The notes under the pieces are model-generated. The model was not told where the DNA came from and searched no databases. It saw only the letters and a program-made list of their open reading frames with translations. Shown in pieces: positions 21,026 to 35,200 of a stretch of DNA of 64,000 bases (the stretch's first letter is position 1; every line of letters begins with the position of its first letter). The DNA is taken from NCBI RefSeq assembly GCF_000003815.2, contig NC_049990.1, forward strand, positions 9,873,539-9,937,538, written 5' to 3'. The position numbers and the translations under genes are program-made. The stretch is from Branchiostoma floridae (Eukaryota; Chordata; Leptocardii; Amphioxiformes; Branchiostomatidae).

Positions 21026-23223
21026 TTAACTCTCCTTCCTGCTGAAGATACGGGTCCTGCTGGCTGAGAAGGTCGCACTGCTGATCACCTCCATCCACCT
21101 GGGCAGCACAAATACAGCAAGATAAACAGTCATGTCTCCATCTGCTGTCTATTATCACAGCACAAATACAGCAGGATAAACAGTTATGTCTCCATCTGCT
21201 GTTCATCATCACAGTACAAGTACAGCAAGCAAGATAAACAGTTATGTCTTTATGTATAAATGCAGAAAGATAAGCAGTTATGTCTCCATCTGCTGTTCAT
21301 CATCACAGTACAAGTACAGCAAGCAAGATAAACAGTTATGTCTTTATGTATAAATGCAGCAAGAAAAACAGTTATGTATCTATCTGCTGTTTATCACCAC
21401 AGTACAAATACAGCAAGCAAGATAAACAGTTATGTCTTTATGTATAAATGCAGAAAGATAAGCAGTTATGTCTCCATCTGCTGTTCATCATCACAGTACA
21501 AGTACAGCAAGCAAGATAAACAGTTATGTCTTTACGTATAAATGCAGCAAGATAAACAGTTATGTATCTACCTGCTGTCTATTATCAGCTTTCATCAACT
21601 GATTACCAGAATGATATTTAGAACATGTTTTAAACAACTTTTACACAAGTTTTAAACAGATCACAAATGCACATCAAATGACCTTTGGATTAGAAGGAAA
21701 CTCCATGTTTAGAATCCATGGGAAAGAAAGTTATCGAGATCTGTACTGTAAACCAGCCTGAGTACCAGTGCATCACAAGAATTCATAAAACAGTTCCTCT
21801 TTCTCAGACATTCCCACATGCTATACTTTACTTGCAGTCAAGAAATAGAGATCAGTTTCAAACTGGACATGGAATATTGGTTTGCCAACAAATTGGATAC
21901 AACTCGATACACATCTGATGCTACATGTATCTTCACAAGCAAGGGCACACAACTGACCGGCCAAAGGTGTACTCGCTCTCCGCGCGGAAGAAGTACACGT
22001 GTGTCTTGAACTGGAGCTTGAAGACGTAGTCCTTGTGGATGTTGTCTGTTTCTGCAGGGGTGGACACCTGGTAACCCAGCAGGGGCAGGCTGGCCAGGGG
22101 GTAGTCATCCTGGAAACCAATTATAGGTCAGACTCTTAACAACACAGAAAAGTGTGAGAAGTTTAACACCATTGGTGGAGAAGGCCTAGTGTCGCAAGGA
22201 TATAAAAAGTAGTCATCCTGTAAGCCAATCACACAATCAGACTCTTAATGACACTTGTATTCCAGAAAAGTGTGAGAACTTTAATGCCTTTGGTGGAGAA
22301 GGCCTTTTGACACAAGTATAAGAGGGGACATATATCCTGTAAACCAATCACATGATCAGACTCTTAACAAGACTTGTATTCCAGGTAAGTGCGAGAACTT
22401 TAACATCATTGGTGGAGAAGGCCTTGTGACACAAGGATGAGAACGGGGCATAAATGGTTGAGACAGAACATTGTGCATCATTTGTGACTGATGTGTTTCA
22501 GACATGCACACATATGAAAAGGTCAACACCATTGGTGATTAATGTTTTGCGACAAAATGGGTGGGAGGGGGTATAAATGGTCAAGTCAGTATGTTGTTTA
22601 CTATTTGTACATCATACCTGATGGGTCTTGTAGAAAAACAGACAGAAGTTGGTGAAGACCACCCAAAGCTTTTGCCATCCGTTGCTGTTCTTGAATTTTC
22701 TCAGTAGATATCCACTCAGCTGGTTCTGTGAAAGACAAGAAAAACAATCACACACTTTTACTTGTTATCTATGAAATAAAGTTTCTACTGTTTCACCTAC
22801 CGGTATGTATCAAAATGTTGTAAATTTTGAAGAATTATGACTGTGTCTTGTGAAGTGATAATTAATATCATCAGTCATGTGACAAGAGACTAAGACAAGA
22901 TTTACCGGGTCGAAAGAGAGATACATTTGTAGATTGTATTTTGAAAGCTCCAAAAGTAGCTCCAAAAATATGCTGTGTGAAATTGCTAGAATATTTCGTC
23001 AAAGGCATATCAAAAAACATTTGAATGTGCATCCTTCTGACCTCCACAGACTTGGTATGGTCCGCCATGCTGACGCTGGTGTTGCGGTGCCAGCACACGT
23101 GCATGGTCGTGTTGGCACGGTGGTGGGTGTGGGTGCGGTCCAGCGATCCCCGCGGGGAATGAATGTCATCTTCCGACTCGTCCTGTCCGTCCTCTCGGTC
23201 TGTACCCATCTCGTCAGATGACC
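21026..23223 (-). CDS. FARP1: FARP exons 25-28: second PH domain and C-terminus
   Basis: Exons 23223-23042, 22725-22618, 22109-21958 and 21098-21026. Exon 25 gives the hallmark [12 protein letters not shown] found at the entry to FARP PH2. Exon 26 gives [20 protein letters not shown], and exon 27 gives [16 protein letters not shown] and [16 protein letters not shown]. Exon 28 ends [20 protein letters not shown] followed by RKES and TAA, almost as in vertebrate FARP1. The last two introns hold tandem repeats, one of which has copied the acceptor side of exon 27. Confidence 0.94.
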
Positions 23224-26200
23224 CTGGATACACATTAATCAGTTAATCCCATTTGTCCTTGTTTTCTTGGGCATAGAAAATCAACTGCCTCAAGGAATGC
23301 ATGTAACATACCAGTCCTGTATCATAAGTATAAACTACAAGCTGCACAAGAGACTGATTTGCTTTGAGCTATCATGCAAAAGAGAACATCAAATGGTCAG
23401 TCATGCATTAGTGAACCTTGTCAGTCATGTCATTGGATTGTCAAGAAGGCAGTGACAACTCCCACTGTTAACAAGGATCATAGGCAAAGTTTTCTGACAC
23501 AAAGCATCTACATGTTTTTCACACATCTATGATTGTTTCTAAATACCGTAAATTTGTAGTAAACCTATCACATGATGAATGTGATGTCTGTATCTACTCA
23601 CTGCTGAAGGAGGAGTCCTGGGAGCCCAGTCCTCTCTCCGCTGCGTTCACAATCACGTCATTGATGTCCTCCATCCACTTGTCTTTCTCCTCAGTCGTAC
23701 TGTAGGGGAGGCAGGAGGTAACATGCATGATATATAACCAACATGGTGAACTTAAGTTGCAGGTTTTTTGAAAGGCTGTCAGTAGAAATATACAGAGTAA
23801 CATAGCTTCAGAAGCATCAGCCAAATGCAGAAAATGAACAGTTATCTTCCTTCCAACACACGTATACATGACATTGTACACAAAATGGCCATGTAAAAGA
23901 ACACGATCATAATCTTAGACCCTATTGTGTAAAAATCATGGTGAAATATCAACATGTCTACATGAAAGTTTATATGATCAAACATACAACTAATTCTTTC
24001 ATTGAAATATACCAAATTTGAAACTTTTTGGACATTACACAGGAAACACTGTTGAGACACTGGTTAAAAAACCTCATGTTCTAACCTGACAAAGCTAGCT
24101 ACAGAAGCACATACCTTGCTGCCACCACCACAGACTTGTTGGTACTGTAGACGGTGAAACAGTTGGCCACAGCACGCTCCATCTCACTCTCCTCAACCTG
24201 AACCAAACACAGTACATTACCACAGGGCTTCATCAATGATATGGGGAAATTACAGTACTTAGCATGTGCTGTCCCTGTGTTACCCTTATTCAAAATTTCC
24301 TCATCTCAACCCAAACAGCATACACAGGTTCTGCAATGTGAAATTCCTAAATGTTATTACATCAACAACAAGTCTGATTAATGACTAGTCCTATCAACTC
24401 TCACCTACACTTCCTGCCACTTTGATAAGTCTGACCTTTGCAGTCATCTTCCCACTCCCTTCCTGTCACTGTACTGACAGTGCATTCTCCAGGCACAAAC
24501 CAACCCGAACAACTACACACAATAAAAACATGGATCGTCTAATTTTTAGTCTGTTTGTGCAGAAGCCAGTGTACAATGTATTTCCAACTCACCACCATGC
24601 CCCGTACAGGCAGTTGACCATGAACCTTGAACTGGTTTGTAGCCGTCACGCCCTTACTGGTGTACAGGATCATATCCGAAAACTGCAGAGGGAAAAAGAA
24701 TACATTAGCATGAAAGCACACCCGTATGTGTAACCAATAATGTTACTAATCAAACCATCATCTTTTTGAGAAATAACTTAGAGGAACAACAAAATAATTC
24801 CAGTTTTTGGACCTTTTAACCCAAATCTTGTTTACTGTAGGTTATCCCCATTGCAATTTACCAGTCCCTCCACAAATCCACATCCACACATTTGACTGTA
24901 GCAGACCATACTGACCAGGAAAAACATCCTCTGTTGGAAGCCCTTTCTGGACAACTTGTGGAGACAGCCTTCTCTGATGAACTCCTATAAGAGGGAAGAA
25001 GTACAAGAAGTTGAATCAACTGTACAGACACTGGTCTCACTTCAAATGAAGCTCATTTATCAAAAGCCTAAATGTCTTCTTAAATAGCACAATAGTCAAA
25101 GGATAAACAATGTTCTGTATAGGGTTAATTTCTCCATGCAGACTGTCACAGGTTGCACCATACCCTTCCAGGTTGTACCAGGTTGTCACAGCTCACTAAA
25201 TCTCTCTGCAGCTCAGTCAGCTTCTGAAAGTTCTCCTGAACAAAAACAGCAGAAAGAGTTTTGTGAAATTGTTTTGAACACATTGTCAAACTTTTCCTCT
25301 TTTCCAGATATGCCAAAGCACAAAATGCATTCAAAGAGCAACATTTCTGCTAGCTTATTTCTTACAATATGTAAGGGTTTGCTTATACTTACCAGTCTAT
25401 TCATGCTGTCCTGGACGTTACTGGTAGCTTCCATGATCTCAGCCAATGCAGCTACAAAAAAAAAAGAAGGAAGGAAAGGTGTTAATTAGGGCTGGGTATC
25501 GGTACAGCGTACCGGTACAAAACCGGTTTTTCTTATTGGACCGGTCCAGAAAAACCGGACCTGAAAAAATTAGGTGGACCGGATGTTGGACCGATTAGAA
25601 AATTAACATATTATTTTATCAGGCATTCATACGTTTTTGGCGCTTGCAGTTGGAAGAAAATGGAAGAGTGAAGTAGAGTAGAGTTTATAGTAATTTCTAC
25701 CAATGTTTACAGTCAATCGTACAGGTGCAGTTAGCGTTGTAGTGTTTTAAAACGCCAGTGTTATGTCTAATACTCCACCAAATAGATTTCTTTGTACTGA
25801 AATGGACCATTGTTATGAGTCATACTGAATCAGGTCCAGGTTCAGGTCCGGACCTGGACCTGATTCTCTGGACCTGAACCGGACCTGGACCTGAATTTTC
25901 TGTACCGGTACCCAGCCCTAGTGTTAATCATTTGAAAAGTGCATATTTTCATCTCTTGGACCTAAATCAAAACTTAAATACAGGAAAGCTCTCTATTTAC
26001 AAAACTCATCTATTACAATACAGAATTACAGAAACACTCACCTCTGCAGTCCTTGTAGTCCCTGTGATCCACTGGGTAGTGTTTCACCAGTCCTGAAGAA
26101 AGGGTAAAATTCAAAATGCTTGTTTCTTGAATTTGAAATTTAAAATGAAATTTTATGACACACGCACACACACATAGCTTCCTGGGTTATGCTGCTGAAC

Positions 26201-29200
26201 AACAAAAACAGTTACACAACAAGTGCTCGAGAAAACATGACCTTCTTGGCAAAGGTAGGGTCTGATTAGCATAAAGCAAACAGAGTTGTGAAAGGTAACA
26301 TATGGGGTTGTGGAACTCCTTTATGTTGAAGCATTACTCACTCTCCAGGATGAGTCTGTAGTGCAGGAGCCTCTGTGCTGGCTTCAGCAGGAAGGTGTTG
26401 AGTGGCAGGTAGCACACCTTCTGCATCTCAAACTCCTTGTACACGTTCTCCAGCTTCTGGTTCCTCCTGGTGGCCTTCTCCATCTCCAGCAGAATCTCCT
26501 CATGTTTCTCAATGTGCTGCATGTACAACTGAAGAGAAGGGGAGGGGTGACCCAGTGTCAAGTAAAAAAAGTCCTTCTCGTGCCTGATGATGCATAGGGC
26601 AGCACCCATCCCTGTTTCAGTAGCCCTGGACCATACAGCTTTGTGCAACCACTACAGCAGGGGTGTTTGTTCAACTTCCATATACTTTCTTGAATGCTGA
26701 GTACTATGCAGAGAAGAAAGCATGTTTGTACCATTTATGAAGTCTTTGGTATGACTCGGCCGGGGATCACGATCTACCGAATACAAGGCGAACACTCAAC
26801 CCACTCAGCCACTGCACCAGTACGTACCAGTGTGCCTAAAAAAGCATTACGTTTTGTCTCAAGCAAATAGTTTCAGTTTCACCTGCTGGAAGAGAAGAGG
26901 AGGGGTGACCCAGTGTGACACATTTCACTTCGAGATTAAAAAAGAACATTACGTTTTGTCTCACAATATCATCATGCATCAAAAGTAACGCAAGCTATAC
27001 AATTTGTGTAAACACAATATCAAATGGGATACAGACTGTGATTGGAAAGGCTGCACTTAAAGTCAGCGTGATAAAAGTGAATCAATCGTATAACCTGACC
27101 CTTAGCTCCTCTCACAACCTCAATGATGAGTTTTTCATGAATTGTAAAGGCTCAAGTAAACAAATACAGCCTGTGTCAGATTTTCTACCCAACCCTCTAC
27201 TTATATGTTTTCCACTTTTTAGCTTCAAAAGTTCTGAGACATAAGGAAATGACATTGACAAGGTGAATATCAAATTGCCTACCTTGAGTGACTTCATGTT
27301 CTTCAGCAGGATGTCTCCAATCCTTTGATAGTCCCCTTTCAGGTGTGCATTGGACCTCCCCTCCCTATTCAACACATAAACATAGCTGGTTAGACAGGTA
27401 GAGATTTGAGTCTACCTCGATTTAACATATGAAACACATGAAATCTGTAGTTAGTTTTTGATCAAGATGACAACTAAATAAACATTTGACCCCTCTAAGC
27501 TGGTTAATTAATCAGTTCAGTAGAACTTGACCTATTTTGTGCGGCTGATGCAGATTTACTTCCCCATTTGATGCAGTTTGCTGCAGTATGTCGCATTTAA
27601 GTCAGAAATGCCCCAAACCCATAATGATACTAAACGCACATACAGGCATCAAATATGTGCATCCCTGATATATACATTGTATGGGTCTGCAAGTATTGAA
27701 CTTGTACAACACATCACCGTGTACTCACCACAGAGCCATTCTCTGCTCTATCTCCTTCAGGAAACCCCTGTGGAACTCGTACAGGGGGTCAAAGTTGTCG
27801 AATAGCAGGTGTGCCAGGGACTCTGTGATGGACATGTCCTGGATAACTGCATTCCTGAACCACTGGGGACACAGAGAAAACAAGATGATCTTTAAAAAAG
27901 CTGTCCACCCAGGCTGTTTCCAGCTTTAAATTATTTTCTGTCTTCCTCATTGTTTGGGAGCCCTTGTTGTTGGTTTTAGTGATAATGGTGAAGATGAAAT
28001 GGTGGCAGAAGCTAGCTGTTATGACTAGTATAGACCTTGTCATACCATGCCCTCCCCATCAGAAATGAAGGACATTTTATCAAATGACACTGGATAATGA
28101 GTGCTCACTACATCTTACTGATGGAATACTACATAATACCGGATAAGAAAAACTAAGTACTTGAGATATTAAGTTTCTTACCACAACTATAACTTCAAGA
28201 TCCTTCAGGTACCTGTGCAGACAAAAAACAATGTTTAACACAGTTACAAGAGCCAGGTACGTCAAGCAATGATAAAGCTGTCAACTGTGTGACAGCACCT
28301 CCTTGTGTTTTAGCACAGTACTGCAGCATCAGCTGTACACTACAAATTACAAAACATTTGGAAGGAACACAACATTCTGTTAATTATCATTTTTAGTTTT
28401 CTTCTTTCTGTATTTCCTCCAATTAAGAACCAAAAGATACTTACAGGTGGACAATGATATACACACAAAAGCATCTACTGTGCAACTCAGAATATTGTCA
28501 AACAGGAAAGTGTCCCTTACGTTCTTTCTGTGGACAAGAGCTCCTTGGCAATGTAGTAAGCCTTGTCTGCTGGGTACCGCTGAAAGGCAAGAGCACAATT
28601 GTAAGTACATGTACATTACAACAAATTCTACAGGCTGGCAAAAACTAGGTGTAGTACGAAAATAAGACTACATCTTTGGGACATAAAGAAACAGCAAGGC
28701 ATTTTTGTTTTACCACCATGATAACTCATATGATAGTGGCCTTTTGACTTAGCAACAAAAAAAACAACCAAAAATAGGTTGAAGGTATTTGTCAACCATA
28801 TTTACATGTACGACATGTGTACTAGGGCATACACCCCAGAGAATTCAGCTTCACAGGGGAATGTATGTATGCGTCCTGTTATCTGACAAAACAACATCCA
28901 ACTGTTCCATGCAGTAAAACAAAAATTATGAAAACATGCAACAATCATGAGGATGTAATTAACCATGTTCTGTTTACCATGCACCCTATGTAGATTGATG
29001 GACCTTATTTCCAGGTGATTGGAAGACGTGGTTTGGTCCTTGTTACATCATTATTACCTTGGTGTTCTTTAGTACCTTCTTTCTTGTCTCATCCTCCTCT
29101 TGTGAGGGTGCCGTCACCAGCGGACTCCTGTCCTGGCTGATGACGGAGGGTTGGGGGGACGTGGAAACGGACGACAGTGGGCTCAGCATCGGCGATTTCT

Positions 29201-32200
29201 CCGCGCTCACGTTTCCCGGAATGTCGCCAATGGAGGACGGGTCGATCTTACGGACTTTGGTCGGAGTCTCGGGAATTCTGTCTGTTGTTGGTGGGGAAAA
29301 GTTTGCACTTAGATTACTTGTGTTTTCAATGCTTGTTAATCCAAGTCTAACTGAATGCGACAAACATTGGCCTAACTTACCACACAGGGACTTGAGGATA
29401 TGGCTGTCTGTGTGTACATGCTCGTTTTTTTTTGTGTGTGGGCATGAGTGGGTGGGTGTGCACGTATGTGTCTGTGCTTTGTGTATGCTTGAGTGCATGT
29501 ATGTGCTTTCTTTTGCGTATAAATTTTGACTTCAACTTCTATGGCTAAAGTTCACAGTTTACATCCAATGATCAAGAACGAAACTTCTTACAATTATTGG
29601 TCCAAGTCTTAAAAGGAAGATATTTAAAGGTTGTTAAACTTGCGCTGTTTTTTAAGTTAAGAATCTAAATGTATGATCATCTTGTAATTATACAGAAAGT
29701 TTCATTGTATTAAAATTGACTCTTTATTAGCTTCTGTACCAGAAGAATCAATGGGAACATGAATATCACCTCAAGACGTACAACCTTTAAGGCTAATAAA
29801 CCTGAGGCAACAGAAATAAAGGTAGCTTCATCAAAATGACAACTTTCTTTATAGTTTGTGAAAAGGCCCTTCACAGTCCTCGATGATTATATTCTGGACC
29901 ACTGATACTTGGTTGTTGAAGAATAAGCCGTGTTTAACAATCGTTTGACTTAACGAATACATTTGAAATTTGGTGTTAAATTTCAAATCATATTTTGTCT
30001 CTGCCACGTTTGTACTAATGTCATAGAGGAAAAGACTAATTGAATCAACTAAATGTATGCTTTTACATTGCTTTAGTATTGTGTTAACAGTTATTTGAAA
30101 CATATTTCCTGCTGTCTCTTTTTAGATTGTTTGGACATGATGTTAGTCTTGTTTGTGTGGCACAAACTATGGCTGTTCAGTATTGTAAGGTTCTTGTTTG
30201 CCAAGTTTGTAGACATATACTTTTTTAAAATCGTCTAAGAACAATTTATGGGGGAGGGGGCACCTGGAGGGCATGTTCTCAGCTACCATTGTGTACCCTT
30301 GGCTGAGTAGCAATTGTCATTCTTTTACCTTGCACAGGTTCTTTACAGTGTGAGAGAAAGATGGAAAGTCTCAACTATGTTCTGTTAAACATGGTTAAAC
30401 TATCTGAGTGGGTCCTTCCTAGCAGGTGTAATGGTAAGTGCAGTCACATTTATCGGTACAAGTTAAAAGTTACTACTTTACTGAATTCATGATAAATAGA
30501 TATGAGACTTGATGAGAATGTTTGCATAGAAACATTTAAAAAAGCTTGACTTCCCTTAATCGTAAACTGATAAATTAGACCTACCGCTTCCCCATCTTAT
30601 GAAAATATGAAGTAAAGTGTAAGATGTAAGAAGACCCTGGGTTAATCACAAACAAGAGTGTGCTAACAGACGGCAGTTAGTTAGTCACGTTGATGCCTTT
30701 ATGGCGATGGAGAGAGTGGAACCAACGAGGATGCAGCATGCAGCATGACACACCAGATAACAGACACCACAAACAACCACAACACGCTTTAGTCTGACAT
30801 GGAAGGACTTTATTTCTCCACAGAAGACCTATCACCAAGGTCCGTGAACTTGACAGTGGAAGACAGTTGTGCAGAGGTGTTACTTTGACCTTCAGTGGGT
30901 AAAATGGCTTTTTCGACTTACATGTAACTAGTACCGGTGATCAACGTCTTTTCACAAAACTGATAATATATTGCTCCTGGCTAACTCGTCATGCAAGTCT
31001 TAGTGGAAATACTGTCAGATGTATATTGAATATCAACCTGCCTAAAGATATCTTGAAAAATATATGAACTAGATGGTACAAAGAAGACCTACTGTCCGTT
31101 TACTTAGAATATATGTACACACATTGCAGCTTGAATACTTCTTTATCAGCTCCTACCCCGAGGCAATGCCAAAAATGAAGAAATCTTGTTAAACCCGTAC
31201 TATGAATCTGTGGGTAAAATTTGGTAACCTACATGGAGGCAGATGTGTCTACTGCTTAATTATTCCAATTTTCCTGCACATCGCTTGTAAAATTAGATTA
31301 ACAATGTCATGGTTCCTATTCAAGTTTGCAACAGTCATGTATTAATACATTACATGCCCTATATGACTATGAAATGTGGTGATATTCTGTTATATATATT
31401 CTGTAAAATTTGCTTTTCATGCACAAGCAGGATGGAAATAGTAGAGAAAAACCAGCCCAGTTTGGTCCTGTTTGCCATAGGAGTCATACACTTCACATGG
31501 AATCATGAACATGTATCCATGGAGACCAGATAGGTAACCATGGATACCAGACATGTATCCATGGAGACCAGACGGTTAACCAGACCAGATGTAACTATGA
31601 ATACAAGACATGTATCCATGGAGACCAGATAGGTAACCATGGATACCAGACATGTATCCATGGAGACCGATGTGCAACTATAGAGACTAAACAGGTAGTC
31701 ATGGATACTGGACATGTAACTATGGTTGACTGACATGACATGTAAATTTTAGAAAAGGAATAGCCTGATAGTGATCGAATATCAAACGAAACAACATATG
31801 ACCACACTTCATACTAAGCTACTTTTTGGAGTTTGTAATTTTGTAATTGTCAACTCAGATTTTCCATGTACAATAACACCACTACAAAGTGTAGGTCTCC
31901 CATGGACAGGACCAAAGCCAGGACTTGGCTGAAACTGGTTCAGTTAACACCCCAGCCTGTACTTTTACATTTCTTGTGTCTATCACATAAAAATTGGAAT
32001 ATAATGTCTCAGAATGCCATAATATTCTGGTTCTTTTGCACAGTTAGACGAATGTCTGTATTAAACAAGAAAAAGTTACCTGCCTTATTCCAGATGGTGA
32101 TTTTGCATTCAAAAACAAACTCCAAGAGTTAGTAGATGTAAGTTTAGACACATAAAATAGTACAAACAGTGTACAATGATTTTTGGCATACCCAAACCCA

Positions 32201-35200
32201 CAGGAGACATGAACATGCAGAGAGAGACTGCTCCACACAAATGACAAATGCGAAGTGATGATGCAACTATCCTGTCCAAAACAGTGTAAACTAAGACTGA
32301 GCTGATAAAAGGTGGCTTATATTCAGTTCATGTTCGCTTACTTTGACCCTTTTGTTATGTGGCTTCTTATTAAAAATTTTAAAAAATAGCACAGCAAAAG
32401 CTTGTATAAAGCTTGAAATGGTCTAAATTCTTCAAGAAATCACAGCAAAAAATTGCATCAAACATGTATATAAATGTGAAAACAAAGGCTTTACATATCA
32501 AAAAGACTAGTAGTAGTAGTAGAGTTTAAGATCAAATGTTTCGCCAGATTTAATAGTATTGCCTAGAATTGCCTACATGAAGAGCCTGGAACGACTAAAA
32601 GTTAAGTGCAAAAAAGGCTTCTTTAGTATGGTAAGGGTTAAACTGTACAACAGAAAAGTCTTTGTTACTGAGGCTCTTTGGAAAGATTCAGCCTTTCTCT
32701 ACACATAATACAGCAGAAGGTATTTTTGCAATCAGAATTCTAACAGTAATGTTGACAGTGCTGAATCACTGCGGTCACCGGCATCTGCGTATTGGCGGCT
32801 CGTGTCGCTAACTATACGAACTCATCCAAGCAGTCACACAACTGCCATGATACACATAAATAAAGCTCCATAAAACACTATGAATATGGGTCTTCAAATG
32901 TTTGTTGAGTAGAAAAGCAACCAAAAGGAAGCGACATAAACATTGCCACCATTGTACTCCCAAGGGAGAGTGGCCGTGAAGGTGGCAGACTAGAGAACGC
33001 TCCAAAGATTTATTTGACTGTAACAAATGATTCGTGCTGTCTATGAAAATAAGACTTGACAGAGAGATGTAGATGATATTTTCATATAATCAGGCAGAGT
33101 TTTGTTGATGTTGCCGGTGTCGTTTTTTCGTAATGTTTTTTTTAGTCGGGCATTCACAATCAGTGCATTCAGCCCATTGCCCGTAAAACATCAGCTGGAT
33201 TGTTCTAGGTACAGCCTTCCTCATGTGAGACAAGAAGTACATACAGTCACGATTTTACTGTCAAAAGAAAGCTAAAATATATCATACTATTAATTTTTTT
33301 CTGTGTACTTAGATTTACCACTTACTTCTGAAGAGAGCAAAATATACAAAAAAGCGTACCGAGTTAGGCACACTGTCCAGCGTAGCACAAAATTGGAAGG
33401 TTACAGACACGAAATTGTCTCTCAGTGTTTGCCGCTTGTAACAGTCGCAGCGCGAAAGTTTCATGAACCACATGAATGCATTTCTTGTTCAAGTATGTTG
33501 TTCAAATCTATGAGTAAAAAATTCAGTCATCAAAATTTGACCACTCTCAGACAACTAGCGATAGAGCGCCATGAGTTTGAGCGCAAGAAAAAGCGTACCG
33601 TGTTGGGGCACCTCCCGTTATAACGTTAAAGCCAATAAGATAAAGAATCAAGACTGTCATAATACTTTCCTATCATCAATGAAATATAGGTTATACATTT
33701 GTAGAGTTATTAATTTGGTTGTTGAGGGATTTACAAACCTGAATATGCATTTACTTTCAAAAATATTCTTGGATAAGATAAGAAATATGCCAATACTCAA
33801 TAATCATCACAATATTCAGATTAATTGATGAATAAGAGCCAATATGAAGGTCCGTCTTTGAAATAGCAAGATTTTAAATAATATCTCTATGGCTTATAAT
33901 CATCTCTATCAAATTCTAAGAAACATGCTGTCCTCATTTTATAAGTTTTTAGGCTTTTTTTGTGCACTTTTCAGTAATAACTCTTTATTAGGGGTGTCCA
34001 CTTTGTTAAAGAAACAAAATTGTCTTCAGATGTTGTAAATCTTCAGTGCATCTATAAAGTTTAGACATCCAGGTAAATAGTCCATGCAAGCAATTGGATA
34101 GACTTTGGAAACAGTTTCCAAATCCAAACCCTAAAAAATTTGTAGTTCTGCATGATCAGCTTTTTATGAAAGTATTCAGAAGGACCAGTCCTTCAGAAAT
34201 TTATTCACGATCCTTGGACTATTGGCAAGATTTAAACTCAAGAAGTGGACTACCCCCCACCTAATGTGTACTTTATAACCCTAACATGTATTACAAGGAA
34301 ACAGATAGCTTCAGCTTCTAACTATTTCAAAGAAATATGAAGTTGTCCAAACAACGTTTGAGTATTGCAGACTGTAAGATTCAAAGTTTCTGAGCTGCAC
34401 ATCAGAAAAACTACTTTTGTATGAAGTTCAAAGCTCAATGAGGCTATGATAGACAGCAAAAAGATTGACAATTCCATGCTGTAGTGTTCATGGAAAGACA
34501 GAATATGTACATCATACGTTTTAGATAGTTCAAAAAGTCAGATACATTTGCTAAAGTTGTGTCTTATGCTTTGAAAGTGGACACTCCAGAAAATCTGGCC
34601 TGTTTCAGTAAAGTCCACAGACAGTGGGTAATAATATTCATATTTTGGTAGGTATTATAAACTTCAAGTCCTGGCTACGTTCCTATATTTCTTCATATAA
34701 AAAGACTGGCAAAGCTGTCAAAGAGGGTAAGATTCACAGTGCTACATAATATACATACAAGAGTGCCTTGTCTAGTATACGTTTGGGGCACATAGGTCTT
34801 CATTATATCGTCCGATTTCCTACAACTTACAAGGTCTCTACACCAAGCTATATTTTAAAAATGTAGGTCCTTCATACATGCATGTTTGGACATGCTTTCT
34901 TGTAAAAAAGCATTTACAGTAGGTATTTACATTTTAGATATATCTATAGGATTACGTTTGGATTTAAAGCAACACTGCAACAAAAAATAAATCTTATGTC
35001 ATGGCAAATTACTTTGAACTATTATAAATTGGACTGGCGACATCTTTTATCAATCTAGTATCATGCTTTACAATTTTGGACCTCCTAATTTTTGGCCTCT
35101 TTGTTCTGTTGATTGAATGTTCTAAACCTAATCTGGCCATTTTGACATTTACTGATTTAGGAACCAACCCTATTACGGGGTTTATGCAAAAGGAAAATGG

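Noticed and set aside
26740..26822. A genuine tRNA gene
   Set aside because: The A- and B-box-like motifs are present but the acceptor stem does not pair and a SINE body follows.
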